Shown in pieces: positions 1-11,292 of a DNA stretch of 64,000 nucleotides. The stretch is from Chalciporus piperatus (lineage: Eukaryota; Basidiomycota; Agaricomycetes; Boletales; Boletaceae). Numbering within the stretch: the first letter of the stretch is position 1; the number at the start of each line of letters is the position of its first letter. Where the stretch lies: assembly GCA_038093975.1 (NCBI GenBank), contig JBBPTG010000018.1:223387-287386 (forward strand). The letters are read 5' to 3'. Made by a program: the position numbers and the translations under genes. The notes beneath the pieces were generated by a model, which saw nothing but the letters and a program-made list of their open reading frames with translations, was not told the origin of the DNA and did no database searches.

Positions 1-2682
1 CGCAAAGACACGAATTGTTCCTTACTTGACAACGGCACCTCGCGAACGGTGCTAGTGTTGTCCTGGGAGTGTCGAGAACTATAAGTTTTTCCCGTTGTTA
101 TGATAGGACAGCTCAAACGTCCCAGGCTGTCGTGATGATCTAGATCTCAAGGCGGGGGGGAGACGGGCATGAATGGAGTCTACGGTGAAACGAAAACGGA
201 AGACAAGCGTGGACGCGACCGTGGGTCATATGAGATGGACAGGGATATTCTCGGTAATTCGTGAAAACAGCTCGCATGTAGTTGAATGTTCGACTGTCCA
301 CCGAGGCGAATCATTCAGGGGCTGCCGGGTATTTTCGCGCAGTAATTAGGAAACAACTTCGGAAGTGAGAACACTCAGCAGCTGGGCTAGAAGCTGAAGG
401 GTTTTGAGGTTACTGTGTCAGTTTTCTGGGGCTGTCTGGTAGTAACGGCAGATGACCTTGATTCATGTTGTAGTATGTCAAGTTCTCGCACGAGCGGACC
501 GCCAGGTGCGACGGTCCGTTCCTGTGGAAGAATCCAGATAGCCACACAGTAGATTTGGACTCACGTATGCTGGGGACTTGAAGCTTGAAGTCTTGACAGC
601 CGCGATTTAGAAGGATTTGCCAAGAGGAGAAAGTGGATGAGCAAGAAGTCAGACCGGACAGATATCACGATCATGATGGACCTCCAGGCTCAGCGAGCGA
701 AAACATCAAGTCCGCGGATCAAAGAGAGAGGCAACTGATTACTAGTAGTCATTCTCTAAACCCACAGCTCGTCTCTACACTTCAGGTGGTAGGAGAGGAT
801 GGCTCGCGAGAAAACTAAACTGTACTGGTACAGTTACATAATTAGCCAGTTTGTCACGTCGGAGCTCTGGACGATTTCGTGTAACACTAACTTCAGATAG
901 TAGAAGAGTACCCTACAGAAAGATAACATCTGGAAAATGGATTGGGACTATGTTCAAGTCTCTTCCAAATCCCCAGTTCTCTACGGGGCATCTGATGTTG
1001 GTATTGTATAAGCCTACCACTGTTTTTTTTCGCACAGACATCCGAGTCATTGACTGCCTTGGCATCGAGAGCCCTTGGGATCCTTGCCGTTGTAGACATC
1101 TTTACCCGTCCAACTTTCTTCGCCTTTTCCCTCCCAACTGCCTAGCATGTTTTGTCATTCTCATACAGAGCAACGGGTTCTGCGATCCGGGTCGTCGCCT
1201 CGCTGCTTCCAGCAGTCTTCATCACCTACCACTTTCGTCACTTCGTGGCTCCTTTTCCAAACCGGCAATGATTAATGACGCCTTACAACTTTATACAATC
1301 TTTCACCACAGAACCTCGCCGACCATGGCCTACATCTGAACTGGTTGTATGTTGGGGTTAACCTACCGATGTCGCTCGGACCGCTACTCGTGTGGTTCGC
1401 GTTCTGTAGCGTTGACGACTATCTGGACACTTATCGCGCCTACTCGAAGAGTACATTGTGAGACAGATGTTCTCAGACAAAGTATGTCCTCTCCCGCTCA
1501 GTTAACGTCTTGATCCATTGTTGTCGCAGCTATCATAGGAGTAGTAGTCTCTTGTCAATTTTGTCTGTCCAGCCTCACCGGGAGTCGAGGTTTTTGATGC
1601 CGCTAGTTCTCCCTATTATTGTCCTGGCGGCCACGGTAAATTTCCCATCTGCTGGTCTTCAGGGACGGAAGCATGACTATCAGCACCCCAATGCTAGTTG
1701 GGTCACATTCAGTACAGCGCTCGCGCTCGTTTTTGGTATCCTACGTCGAGGCGGTCCCTTCCATCCCTCCACTCAACGCTCAATAATGCCCCCTTTGGTA
1801 CAAGTACGCACATGGTACATTGGAAGACATACTTGGGATACCTGAGCAAGGCACGTCGCTCTCTTGGCCGTCCATCTGTATGGTCAATCTTCCGCATATG
1901 TACGATCTGGAAAAATCTCCTTCATCTCAGAGGCCCCACAAGATGATCTTATGACCGTTCTCTCCGCTCCAGCTTTCAATACAACATATCTTGTGACTCC
2001 GGGCGTGGCGATATACTTGAGATCTCGTCATGCACGACACTCAAAAAGCGCATTTTCTGCACCTGAAATCAGCCCTTGGATTTATGCCATAGAATGGGGC
2101 TGTATTGCTGATGGAAAGACGATACATTTTAAATAATGTAGAACCGAGCGTGACTTTTGGAATTGGGGTCGAGACGCTGAGACGGGGAGTACTCTGGAGC
2201 GCAGATTTTGTCTGCCCTTCTGCCTCATACAAACACTCGTTGTTGATGCTTCTCATGGGGTGAGACGTACCTACAACGTTTCGAGGATGGACCGACGTTG
2301 TCTTCACACATTTCGTTCCAATGATCCCTTGTTATTTTGGTTCGGCGCGGCAGCACGGTGATCATGATCACTCTGATGGAACAGCTGGACCAGACGCAAA
2401 CGGACTTTCAAACCCGACATCGGATGGAGTGCGGTGGATCAGTGAGCGTCGGCGTCGGCGTGCGTCAGTCGCGGCGGTCACTTTGTTCGTGCGCCCCGCC
2501 TTCAATTTGTACCCATTTATATCGCATACGCACCGTGGTGACGTTAACAGCGCTCACAAGAAGGTCTGGAGCGCAATCTTGACAGCATTACTTGTGAAAT
2601 GTTTTGGTCTGCGATCACGGAAGGTACCAATCCCGCACCTTCTCCTTGGAGGCTCGGGTGTCAGGAGGGGGGATCTGAAAGG
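1..2682. other. No supported gene
   Basis: I see no recognisable protein here. Short open frames exist on both strands (for example 851-1339, 1510-1845 and 2321-2710) but none shows a known domain, a secretion signal or a convincing exon chain. The sequence is of mixed composition with no obvious repeat. It may be intergenic or hold very decayed genes. Confidence 0.5.
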
Positions 2683-2690
2683 TATAAAAA
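2683..2690 (+). promoter_or_regulatory. TATA box of the Gly/Tyr-rich secreted protein gene
   Basis: A TATAAAAA motif lies about 80 bp upstream of the ATG at 2764, a usual core-promoter distance. It supports that ATG rather than the upstream in-frame codon at 2695. Confidence 0.6.
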
Positions 2691-2763
2691 CTGAGTGGAT
2701 GCACCGTTGACCAGCAGGAACTTGAGCTCCTTCAGTAAAAGCCCAACCGACCTACTTAAAACG

Positions 2764-3165
2764 ATGTTCATTCGCCCTTCTGTTATTCTTCTCTCCATCG
2801 CGGCCTTCGCCGTCGCTGCCCCCAGTGTTTCGGGCCAAAGGCCTGACGACCAAAACGTGGGCTACAAAAACCAGGGCTACGAAAGCTCGGGCTACGAAAA
2901 CTCGGGCTACGAAAGCTCAGGCTACGAAAGCTCAGGCTACGGAGACCAGAGCTACGGAGACCAGAGCTACGGAGACAAGGGCCATGGCGGCCAGGGTTAT
3001 GGGGATCAGGGCTACGGAGACAAGGGCTATGGAGATCAGGACCACGGAGACAAGGGCCACGGGGGCAAGGGCTACGGAGACCAAGGCTACGGAGACAAGG
3101 GCCATGGCGACCAGGGCCATGGAGATCAGGATTATGGAAACAAGGGCTACTACGGAAAGCAATAG
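2764..3165 (+). CDS. Small secreted Gly/Tyr-rich repeat protein
   Basis: This is a single-exon protein of 133 residues. Residues 1 to about 24 form a signal peptide: a short basic start, a hydrophobic Ile/Leu/Ala core, then small residues before a Gln. The rest is a low-complexity tandem array of five-residue units of the type [15 protein letters not shown] and GH-G-D-Q, ending in a Tyr-rich tail. There are no cysteines, so it is not a hydrophobin. I do not recognise a family. The composition suits an extracellular structural, wall-associated or adhesive protein, but that is inference. The start at 2764 is chosen because the signal peptide begins there and a TATA box lies 80 bp upstream. The repeats keep several shadow frames open on both strands. 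Confidence 0.75.
   Translation: MFIRPSVILLSIAAFAVAAPSVSGQRPDDQNVGYKNQGYESSGYENSGYESSGYESSGYGDQSYGDQSYGDKGHGGQGYGDQGYGDKGYGDQDHGDKGHGGKGYGDQGYGDKGHGDQGHGDQDYGNKGYYGKQ
2860..3150 (+). repeat. Tandem 15-bp coding repeat array
   Basis: Degenerate 15-bp units of the form GGCTACGRAGACCAG encode the five-residue Gly/Tyr or Gly/His repeats of the secreted protein. The first part uses Ser-rich units, the later part Asp/Gln/Lys units, so at least two subtypes expanded separately. Confidence 0.8.
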
Positions 3166-3360
3166 TTTCGTGAGTACTAATGTTCATAAGAGCTTGAGGC
3201 TGTCTCTAATCTCACTGTATAGAGCGGGCTCCTCGGATGTTCCGAACCCTATCACGATCAATGCGTGAATTGGATAAAAGTCTCGAAGCTGCGAGGATAG
3301 TGTTAGTGGAGGTGCGGCTTGGTTAAAGTTTGGAATTGGGTCATGTAGTATGAGAGAATC

Positions 3361-3418
3361 TGTGAATGTGAATGTGAATGTGAATGTGAATGTGAATGTG
3401 AATGTGAATGTGAATGTG
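3361..3418. repeat. Hexanucleotide microsatellite (TGTGAA)n
   Basis: About nine and a half perfect copies of TGTGAA lie about 200 bp downstream of the secreted-protein stop codon, in non-coding DNA. Confidence 0.95.
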
Positions 3419-3589
3419 TTGTGATTTGTTGGCGTGCATTGCGAGTCTGAGAGTGAGTGTAAGGATTATAATTTAGCGCCTAACCAGGCTACCACGCCAT
3501 GAAGTTACCTCCCACTACTCAACAATTCTGTAAGCAATGGTAGAAATAACGAAGTACGTTGTCCATGCGATACTTACTGGTTGGATGAC

Positions 3590-3790
3590 TGATCCTTAGG
3601 CTAACGCGGAATCTAGTCAGCCGCTTCAATCCGTTGCCCAGGTTCGCGATCAGGTCGAAATCGCCAGACAAACCTTGCAGTCGCTAAATCCTGGTGACGA
3701 TGGATGTTTCAATGCCCTCAGCGACTTAGCAGACGAGCTTATGACCCGTTTCCGAAAGTCAGGAAATCTTGACTGGCAGCCTTGAGATGT
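3590..3790 (+). pseudogene. Possible TPR (CHAT/TPR-type) gene relic
   Basis: One frame from about 3605 to 3783 reads through a stretch resembling the tetratricopeptide units found in many copies in basidiomycete CHAT/TPR proteins. It has an amphipathic helix with Val/Ile-Ala-Arg-Gln, then a Leu-Asn-Pro-Gly-Asp-Asp turn. A Leu-x-x-Leu-Ala-Asp-Glu-Leu-Met-x-Arg-Phe-x-x-Ser-Gly-Asn-Leu helix follows. It then hits a stop, and I could not pick up further units downstream. It is probably a short decayed piece of such a gene. The match is by eye and weak. Confidence 0.3.
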
Positions 3791-5266
3791 TTCGAGTCCA
3801 TTGCCAACTCCGAGTCCGATCGTCGGGTACCTTTGTCGAACTCCTTCTCCCAGATCAGGATTTCTTTCTACCCGTCGCACGAACTTACCAACCACTCGCG
3901 AAGTGGTTCAGAAGAGAAAGGAAGCAGGTGTCCCCTCAAATCGTCGTTCCTATATACACAGGAGTTAAATGATCCATGCGTGGCAGACGTGATGAAACGA
4001 GTACAAGTTAATTTAGGCATGTCCGCCATCGGACAAGTTCTACAAGGTAGGCGGTCTTTCCGTCCAGCTCGCCTTCATTTTCGTGCCATCTTCACAGGCA
4101 AATCTCGCTCCGATAATCGCAGAGTGTGGTTTGGTTACTACGTACCCGAACAGTACCTGAGTCAGACAGCTTGGCAGGACTGATGCGACGCTAAGACTTG
4201 GATCGAAAGCCCGCTCCCACCGAAGGTCGCGGCTCTGCATCGTATTGTTTCTGATGATGTTCTCGAGTTCTGCTTCCACAGTCCTTTCGTGTTCAAAACA
4301 TCACTGCTCATCCTGTGAGTTATGCATTTTCTTTTGTCCAAACCCCCCCCAAACCCTCCCAATCGAATCTCGCGCATGGTAGTATGCGCGGCGATTTCGT
4401 GGTGTCGGGGTTCGCTGTGTAGTAAGGGATATACGATATTGACATTTCGTCAACTTGAATGTCGGTCACCGACAGAGCGCTACACGAAACCCGTCGAGCC
4501 CACAAATTTATGGAAACTGCCTCGCCGCCTTGCAACTATAGTGATTGCGAGCCTGTGTAGGTTGGTACGTGCGTTCGAAGCCCTTGGACACTTACGCTTC
4601 GTCTCCCGTATAAAAAGTTGATGGTCAATTCCTTTCTGCTCTGCATCTGCGGGTGCCCCATCCTCCCTGCTAAGGTATTTTTACGTGAGGGACTAGGAAT
4701 ACAAACTCGGAACAGCTACCTGATCCCCGTCAAGTTCCCCGGCGCCGATCCGCAACAACTCAAACAACCCGGGTTCCACTCACTGAACGACCAACTCCGC
4801 ACACAAGCAATCGTCTTCAAGTCAACCTCGCAGCTCTTCGTCGGCTTCGTTCGCCCATTGCGGTGGACATGTTCAGGATGATGGGATCTTGATACGAGGG
4901 AATTCATGAGTGGAGTCTACAACGGCAGGGATATTGTGATGTGGAGGAAGAGGATGTGATGTGGTTCACTGAACGACTCCCCTCTCTCGAGATTTTCTGA
5001 AACCGAGAATGTCCACTGCTGGATGAGTGATCAGGCCTTCGCAGGCGAATAGGTTCATCGAATGTCTCTTTATACCCTGATACATCTAATGCCAGTGATT
5101 GATTTTCGTTATACGAAGGGTCCATTCAGAACAATTGGCATTTTCGGATCTTCCCAACTACGAGTACAATTGCTCCTCGAGAAAACGGTATGTGACAATC
5201 TTTGCGCGGTACACAACTCTGCTTGGGCTAAAACGGAAACATACAACACATTCTGCCCAGGACTAC
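3791..5266. other. No supported gene
   Basis: Several medium open frames exist (3782-4183, 4322-4621, 4618-4881 on the plus strand), but none has a recognisable domain or splice chain. They may be further decayed remains of the TPR-like relic. Confidence 0.4.
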
Positions 5267-6684
5267 TTACAGAATTCGTTTTTCTGCGGAGTCAAGGGTA
5301 ACCACCATGCACGCCTCCCCGTAAAAAGGGTCCAAGACCGAGTCGTTACCAAAAGCCGTGATTGGTGTTATAACCTTCACCGATGAGCTCATCTTCGTAA
5401 TTTCTAGAACTTCGGTGATGGGGTTTTTGTAGTAATCCTCCAAAAACGGATAATCTTCGAAGGCTTCGTCATCAATGGCACTGGTATCCCCAATGATCTC
5501 GACTCCCTCGACTCCCCAACGCAAAGACGAAAGCGCATCTTCCAATTCTACCATGCGATCCGACTCCGTAAGACCCTCCCTACCGACGAGGCTCTCTCTG
5601 ACCTCCCATGCATATGGTAGCTTTCGTGCCGTGAGGAAACTGAAACCGCTTTGATCACGATAAAGGAATACGAGCTTGTATTTGAGACCCAGTTCATCGC
5701 ACACATCGGCAAGCGCCCGATCGGACCCCTTCAGCTGGTCCATCAAGGTCATCACAGGATCATCCTCAAGGAAGACATATTCATGAGCGAGGCCGAACCC
5801 GAGATAACCACCGTTTGGCAGCGCTGAAGAGTCGTTCATGACGTTGACCAGGGTCTCCTTCAGCGTTTGGTAGAATGGAGTCGGAAGGTACGAGGCACCG
5901 GCGTGCGGGGATTTAGAGTAGAGGTTGTAGGTAAGAGTCGCTCGGTAACCGGAAGTGACTGGCAGAACTTCGTGCTCGATATCACCGAAGAAGGCGACGA
6001 AGCACACGCAGGGTTCAGTGGCTGCAGCAAACTTATCGGAGAAGTCAATGGTCCACGATTTCCCCTGGTGACGCAGCACGAGTTGACCGCCTTCATGTTG
6101 ACTGGGCAGAACGACGACAAGCGACCCAAACATATCCTGGCTACGAGGTGTATCTTTGTGCGACTTGAAAAAATCGCCTTGGCCTGCCAGAGATCGGAAT
6201 GAATAACTCGTACGATTTCGATCGCTGAAGCCGCTCACCGTACACATTGAGTTTGTACAACTCCATCTCTACATTGACCGATTTCTGGGTGAGCAATCTC
6301 TTTGCGATCTGATCGTGGATTCCGAGGCTACGAGGATCGAAGGGCGTGGAGAATGTGTCGAGGTCCATTTTACCCGCTTTTCTGTAAGTTTCATCGAGGA
6401 CTGTCTCCTTACCCCGGCCAAATGATGCAGGTTTGCAAGCCTGATACAACATGTCGAGGTCTTTTTCGCCCGCCTTGGAAAAATCGATACGACTATCACC
6501 CGCTCGTTGAGCTCTCGTGGGTTCGTATAATCTGTTCTTGGAGCACTCACCGAGAGACTTCGCCATCAATATAGTAAAGCGACAGCTGAGAATCTGGAAC
6601 GACGCAGATACCGGTACAGAGCGGGTCACAGTTGCTAAATGCGTCACGCAGCGCGACGCCTGCAGGGTTTGTGGATGGAGCCAT
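5267..6684 (-). CDS. 2-oxoglutarate/Fe(II)-dependent oxygenase (prolyl 4-hydroxylase-like)
   Basis: Exons are 6684-6551, 6492-6239 and 6183-5267, giving 434 residues; introns are 55 and 58 nt. The start gives MAPSTNPAGV. The core has the motif H-K-D in FFKSHKDTPRS (Fe ligands His and Asp), then MFGSLVVVLP and GGQLVLRH. A distal His follows in DIEHEVLPV and the 2-oxoglutarate-binding Arg in SGYRATLTYNLY. This order is that of the Fe(2+)/2OG dioxygenase domain of prolyl-4-hydroxylase-like proteins common in mushrooms. The C-terminus ends with the usual small GND/FYGEAC segment. Substrate is unknown. No operon-like context: neighbours are a gene-poor stretch and F-box relics. All expected catalytic residues are present, so it is probably active. 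The extreme C-terminus could contain one more splice. Confidence 0.8.
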
Positions 6685-7392
6685 AGCAAGAGGACGACGA
6701 ACGAATTACAGGGGCTTGAAAATTCTACAGGGGAGAGTAGATGTGGGGTCGAGGAGACCTGTTGGTTTTATGCACCAGGAAAGGAGCCTGAGTCACGGTC
6801 CGTGGCGCCGTCGGCTTCACATGTTGGGGTGCTCACACCTTCATGTCCCCATATCTGAAAAGCAGTTGAGTACCTAAAAGGAGTTTTGCTCGCTTAGCCA
6901 GTCCCAACTTTCAGATGAACGTCCAAGAACTTGAAGAAGCAAAAGCTCGCATCGTGTTGGCATCGGATCAACATCGGATAGTCACGTAATGAGCCTTTCG
7001 GCGCGATTTGAGGGCTCTGATTGGTTGGACACTTCGCGAATAACCTCATGTCTGACCTCACGGCTCCTTACGGTTTGCTGTCTGGCAGATCAATGGCAGA
7101 TAGGCTATTAGTACATGATGCGATGGACTCATATAGCTGAAAACGTGTAGATAACGACTCAATTCGAGTCATATACATATAGACGTGTCTCCAGCTCGAA
7201 ATCCAGTTCGGTTGGTTGCCTCATGATGGGATTTATGACTCAGTACACCAATCTTCGATGATCGAGAGGAGGGTATACAGAGTTGTGAGGACAACTGTGA
7301 TGGCGTCGCTGATATCAATCGGTACAGTATATACTAACCCTACGTATACAAACAGTCGACAAAAATCCTCTACATCGTCTACATTCGTAAAC
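6685..7392. other. Intergenic, nothing recognised
   Basis: About 700 bp between the oxygenase start and the 3' end of the first F-box gene. I see no gene, RNA or clear repeat. Confidence 0.5.
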
Positions 7393-8955
7393 TCATCCAA
7401 CCCATTCCGTCTCAAAAGCATGATCAGTGTTCCAACAATACACACGATTGACGGGAGACACCCTCTCCAGTCGAGCACGAAACCACACCTCTTCCTCCTC
7501 TCCCATCTCAAATGCCTCATCCCACGTAAAATACAACGATTTGAGGGGAATCCCCCCATCTATGCGATGTTGCACAATCTTGCGGACGGTAGGAAGACCT
7601 TTTCTGCCAGGAAATACAAACAGGTCTTCGAGCTTGGGTAAGAGGGTGTCTCGGAGTAGAAGCTTGAGGAAGAACAAGGAGCCGCGCTCTTCTGGTATAG
7701 CAATTCGGAGTGATTTGAGATTCCTAAGCTCCTGGAACATAGCAACCATCAAATCTTCCTCGCTCGGAAGACCCAAGATCGCGAGTCGCTCGAGGCGGTT
7801 GAGCAATCTACACGTTCGGTTCTCAGCCAAAGGCGCAGTGAGGGATGTGAGCACTTCGATAAGAGCGGTGTAGTCGCGTCCGGCAGAGTCTAGAATGAGT
7901 CCTGTGAGAGCCGGCATGTAGAGTCTGCGCAAAAGAGTGATGGCCACATCTTCTAGAACTGATCCAAGGACGAGATCCGTCAGCTGGAGGAGCCGAATAG
8001 GCGCGCCGGAGTCCACGGTGGTAGGCGTCGTCGACGTTGGCTCGAACTCTCCACCCTCTAGCTGATCAGCCGGCCCTGAGAAATACAGAGCGAGCTTTCT
8101 GAGAGCTGGAGCACCACGTAAAATGGTTGTGAACTGTGCCCAAGATGGGCGAACATCTTCATGATGTAACATGAGTTGGAGGGACGTGAGGTTGGAAGCC
8201 GAAGAAATCCACGCTTGATTCCAATCAACGTGGACCCCAGAAAGAAGCACATCTCTAAGCTGAGGTGCCGAGCCGTCGAAAAGGGTACGAAACTGTCTCA
8301 GTTCAGGATCCGTTTGAGCGTTTATGTCGTTGAAGTGAAGCCGGAGCGACGTAAGCAGCGAAGCAGGGGGAGTGGATTATGGAGATCTGCGGCGCTATGA
8401 TCTCAACGGATGGGCAAATGATTCAGCGTCTCTGCTTCATACCAGATGATTCCTCCGCCGGCATCGCTGCGCGATGTAGATATCAATGGGAAGGTTCTTG
8501 CTACGTTCCAAATGAAGTGAAACGATCCCGTAGGGCGGACGCATGGTATCAGGGAAAACCCTGACGTCCGTCCAGATGGACGGGGTTGAGATTGCAACGC
8601 TTCGCCAGTGGTGACAAACATGGGACACGACGAGCGAAAAGCGTTGTGTGGAAAAAGAGGAAGAAGTGAATCCGCTGGATGGTAGCCAACTTCTCATTCC
8701 TGTGGCAGCCTGTTCGAGAAAGTGGTACCGGTAATATGTGATGAGTTCTTCATACTTGTGGTCGTTGTGTGCAGACGCGAACTCGAATGTGCGGGCGAGA
8801 AGCTCGACGGGGAGTTTATGGATGGGACGGGAATAGCGTCTAAGACGGATGAATGGGTTGTTTCGGGGATCAGGAAGCTCTTCAAAGTCGAGGTTCAAAC
8901 CGTTCACCTTTGGATAGAGCCACGTAGGGACGGACATATGTATGGCGAGATACAA
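7393..8955 (-). pseudogene. F-box/LRR-like protein gene, copy 1 (internally deleted)
   Basis: The 5' part (8955-8437) encodes an F-box: PIHKLPVELLARTFEF followed by VVSHVCHHWRSVAISTPSIW and a Trp-Thr-Asp segment. The 3' part (8250-7393, entering near 8350) encodes the LRR-like region, with SNLTSLQL, ALRKLALYFSG and LPKLEDLFVFPG. Between them, at about 8440-8360, every frame is closed. Compared with the tandem copy at 9044-10706, about 40 codons are missing, including the LYALLVPHVSRWRSL-type segment. No GT...AG pair rescues the frame. F-box proteins select substrates for SCF ubiquitin ligases; this copy looks dead. A start downstream of 8955 is possible. Confidence 0.65.
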
Positions 8956-9043
8956 GCGAAAAGGCCTTACCGATCAATTATGGATTACATAAAAATCTAA
9001 TCTAGTTGACATCGACACGGTGGAATGAACAGGCAGGGGACAG

Positions 9044-10706
9044 TCACTTTAAATTCTCAATCTTGACAATCGGGCCTATGAAAGCCTCACCAACGTCCAA
9101 GAGCTCCACTTCATCGACGCTTCCCAACGCAAGTCTTTCACAGAACCACACCTTTCCCTCGTTCTCCATATCATGCAACTCCTCACACGACGTGTATAAT
9201 GCTTTGAGAGGGACTCCCGCATCCATGCGCTGCTGAACAATGTCGCGAAGATGAGTCCCGTTCGACATACTGGGCCAAACGAAGAGTGATTCCAGCTGGG
9301 GGAGCCTGCATCCGCCATCATTCGGCAACTTGATCGGGAGAAGAAGGTCAAGCAAGAGCGTCTGGCAAGGATACGAATGCGGGTTGTGCATCAACGGTAC
9401 TTGCAGGCATTTGAGATTTCCGAGGTTATCAAACAAAGTGACCATCTTGTCTCTGTCCTGACACCTAAGACTGAGGATCGCGAGCCGTTCGAGGCGGCTG
9501 AGCAAGCTGGGCGCCGGGTCTTCGAGGCGGCTGAGCAAGCTGGGCGCCGGGTCTTCGGCTGAAGGTGGTGTAAGAGGGATGGTCGTCGCTGCGAGCTCCC
9601 CCCACGAAGTTGGAGTAGTCCCCGTCCTCGCTAAGGTCTAGAAAGAGGGTCTTGAGAGCGGGCATGTACAACTTGCGCAGGAACCCAATGCCCACATTTT
9701 CCCGCAGCGCACTGAGGACGAGTTCTGTCGATTGGAGAAGGGGAATGGACGCGTTGAGATCCCTGCTCAGGCCGTTCGTCCCAGTCGGCTCGACGAACCA
9801 TCCATCGGGCGGTTCACGTCGCGCTACGCAAGATGGTCGAAAACTCAGCCCAAGATAGAGGAGTGAAGCGATAGTAATGGAACAACTCGAGAGTCGTAAG
9901 ATTGGAAATGGTGGATGTCCAGGATTGGGTCCAGTCAACGTAGACACCAAGGAGCACCAAGTGCGTAAGCCGAGGTGCCGACCCGTTGAACAAGTTGAAG
10001 AACTGAGTCCGCACTTGAGGATAACGCATCTGTACAATTCTCTGTGAGAGCCGTTTCAGTCGAACGGTTGTAAGCTGCGAAGCAGGGGCGATGGACGAAT
10101 TAGAGATTGCATCGAGGAACGCAAACATATGGAGGGAGTCTCCAGCTTCGATATCAAGGGACCGCCAACGAGAGACGTGTGGAACGAGCAAGGCATAGAG
10201 TTGTTGGGGGTCGGAAAACGCTGTTCGTCGGTGCTCAGGGCAATCGCTATCCACCGCGATGCCAATCGGAAGATCTTGACTTCCTTCCAAATGAAGCGAA
10301 ACAAGTTCATGCGGAACCACGTTATCGAGATGGACCTTGATGTCCGTCCAGAGCGTCGGGGTTGAGATCGCGATATCTCGCCAGTGACGACACACATGGG
10401 AGATAATGACCTGGAAGGATAGTCGATCATAGCGAGCCTTGCCGTCTTCCGCTGGTGACTTTTCTTCGCCTGCTGCCTCCTCGAGGAGTTGGTACTTGTA
10501 AGCGAAGACCATGTCACGTCGTGGTACCAGCTCTCGCTCAAGTATTCGTCACCGAACTCGAATCCTGTGCCAAACCCGAATGCGCGCACGAGAAGTTCGA
10601 AAGGGAGCTTGTGGATGGGGCGTGCATCCCCTCGAGGACGAACAAATGGGTTATTTAGGGGGCGAGTTGGTTCGTTGACCTCTGGTTCCGAGTCAGGATG
10701 CTGCAT
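9044..10706 (-). pseudogene. F-box/LRR-like protein gene, copy 2 (frameshifted)
   Basis: This is a tandem paralogue of the gene at 7393-8955. The N-terminus from 10706 has RPIHKLPFELLVRAFGF. Near 10512 the reading frame changes to one starting MVFAYKYQLLEEAAGEE, with VIISHVCRHWRDIAISTPTLW, and no intron explains the change. The LRR-like part runs to a stop after FSTILRS near 9814. The following ALRKLALYF-type segment, present in copy 1, is missing. The frame resumes with STELVLSALRENVG, and one more shift near 9590 leads into the last part (9538-9044) with SLLSRLERLAILSL. I count at least three lesions, so this copy is probably also dead. Each copy keeps regions that the other has lost. Confidence 0.65.
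9491..9556 (-). repeat. 33-bp perfect tandem duplication inside F-box copy 2
   Basis: Two identical 33-bp units (9491-9523 and 9524-9556) lie head to tail. They repeat an 11-residue block containing SLLSRLEDPAP on the minus strand. Being a multiple of three, the duplication itself does not shift the frame. Confidence 0.95.
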
Positions 10707-11292
10707 AGTAGTCGTGAGACTCGTTGGCGCCTCGCGTCGTCAGATCTAATTGTCTTGCGTTAGCGACACAAGATCAGAGGGTGTCAGTCAAGTTCTTAGG
10801 TCTCGTTACCTACTTAGTCTCCCCTAGACAGAACCAAGAGTTGGATGAAGACGCGTCGTTCACCGTGACTAGCGTGCAGAGGAGACTAGAAGATGTACGG
10901 AGTCACGTTGACGCACACGAAACCTGCCCCTAGCTAGTAGGATATGAATTAGGCATACAATCCGCGAATCGTCATGCATCACGCATCAGATTCACAAGCC
11001 GCTCATGCTCATATGCGTAGTCCACGAGAGGGTAAATGGTAATATCACGTAGCAGGTATGTTGGGACAAACGACAAGTATTGCACATGAGTGGAATGAAC
11101 GAGTGACAAGTCCGTAAGCTTAAAATCTGTAGATAGCGATGACGAGGATGGAGATGATTATGATGGGATGTTGTCATGATCGATAATCCAGCAAGGAAAG
11201 AGGTGGTGTATCGCGTGCGTAAAAGAGTGGAGGCAGCATCATGCATCATGCTGCGATAATGTATTGTGCGTCGGTTGGGAGAAGATTGATCA
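10707..11292. other. Intergenic, nothing recognised
   Basis: About 590 bp between the F-box copy 2 start and the 3' end of the MYND gene. It holds no supported gene; it probably contains the F-box promoter and the MYND 3' UTR. Confidence 0.5.

Noticed and set aside
2783..3268. Long open frames on both strands across the Gly/Tyr repeat gene
   Set aside because: They are shadows produced by the 15-bp repeat, which keeps all frames open; only 2764-3165 has a signal peptide and promoter.
3361..3418. CRISPR-like array
   Set aside because: It is a simple hexamer microsatellite with no spacers, in a eukaryotic genome.
6141..6247. Stop-free read-through of the oxygenase second intron as coding sequence
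   Set aside because: Removing 6238-6184 restores the family sequence LNVYGQGDFFKSHKD; the read-through frame loses the Fe-binding motif.
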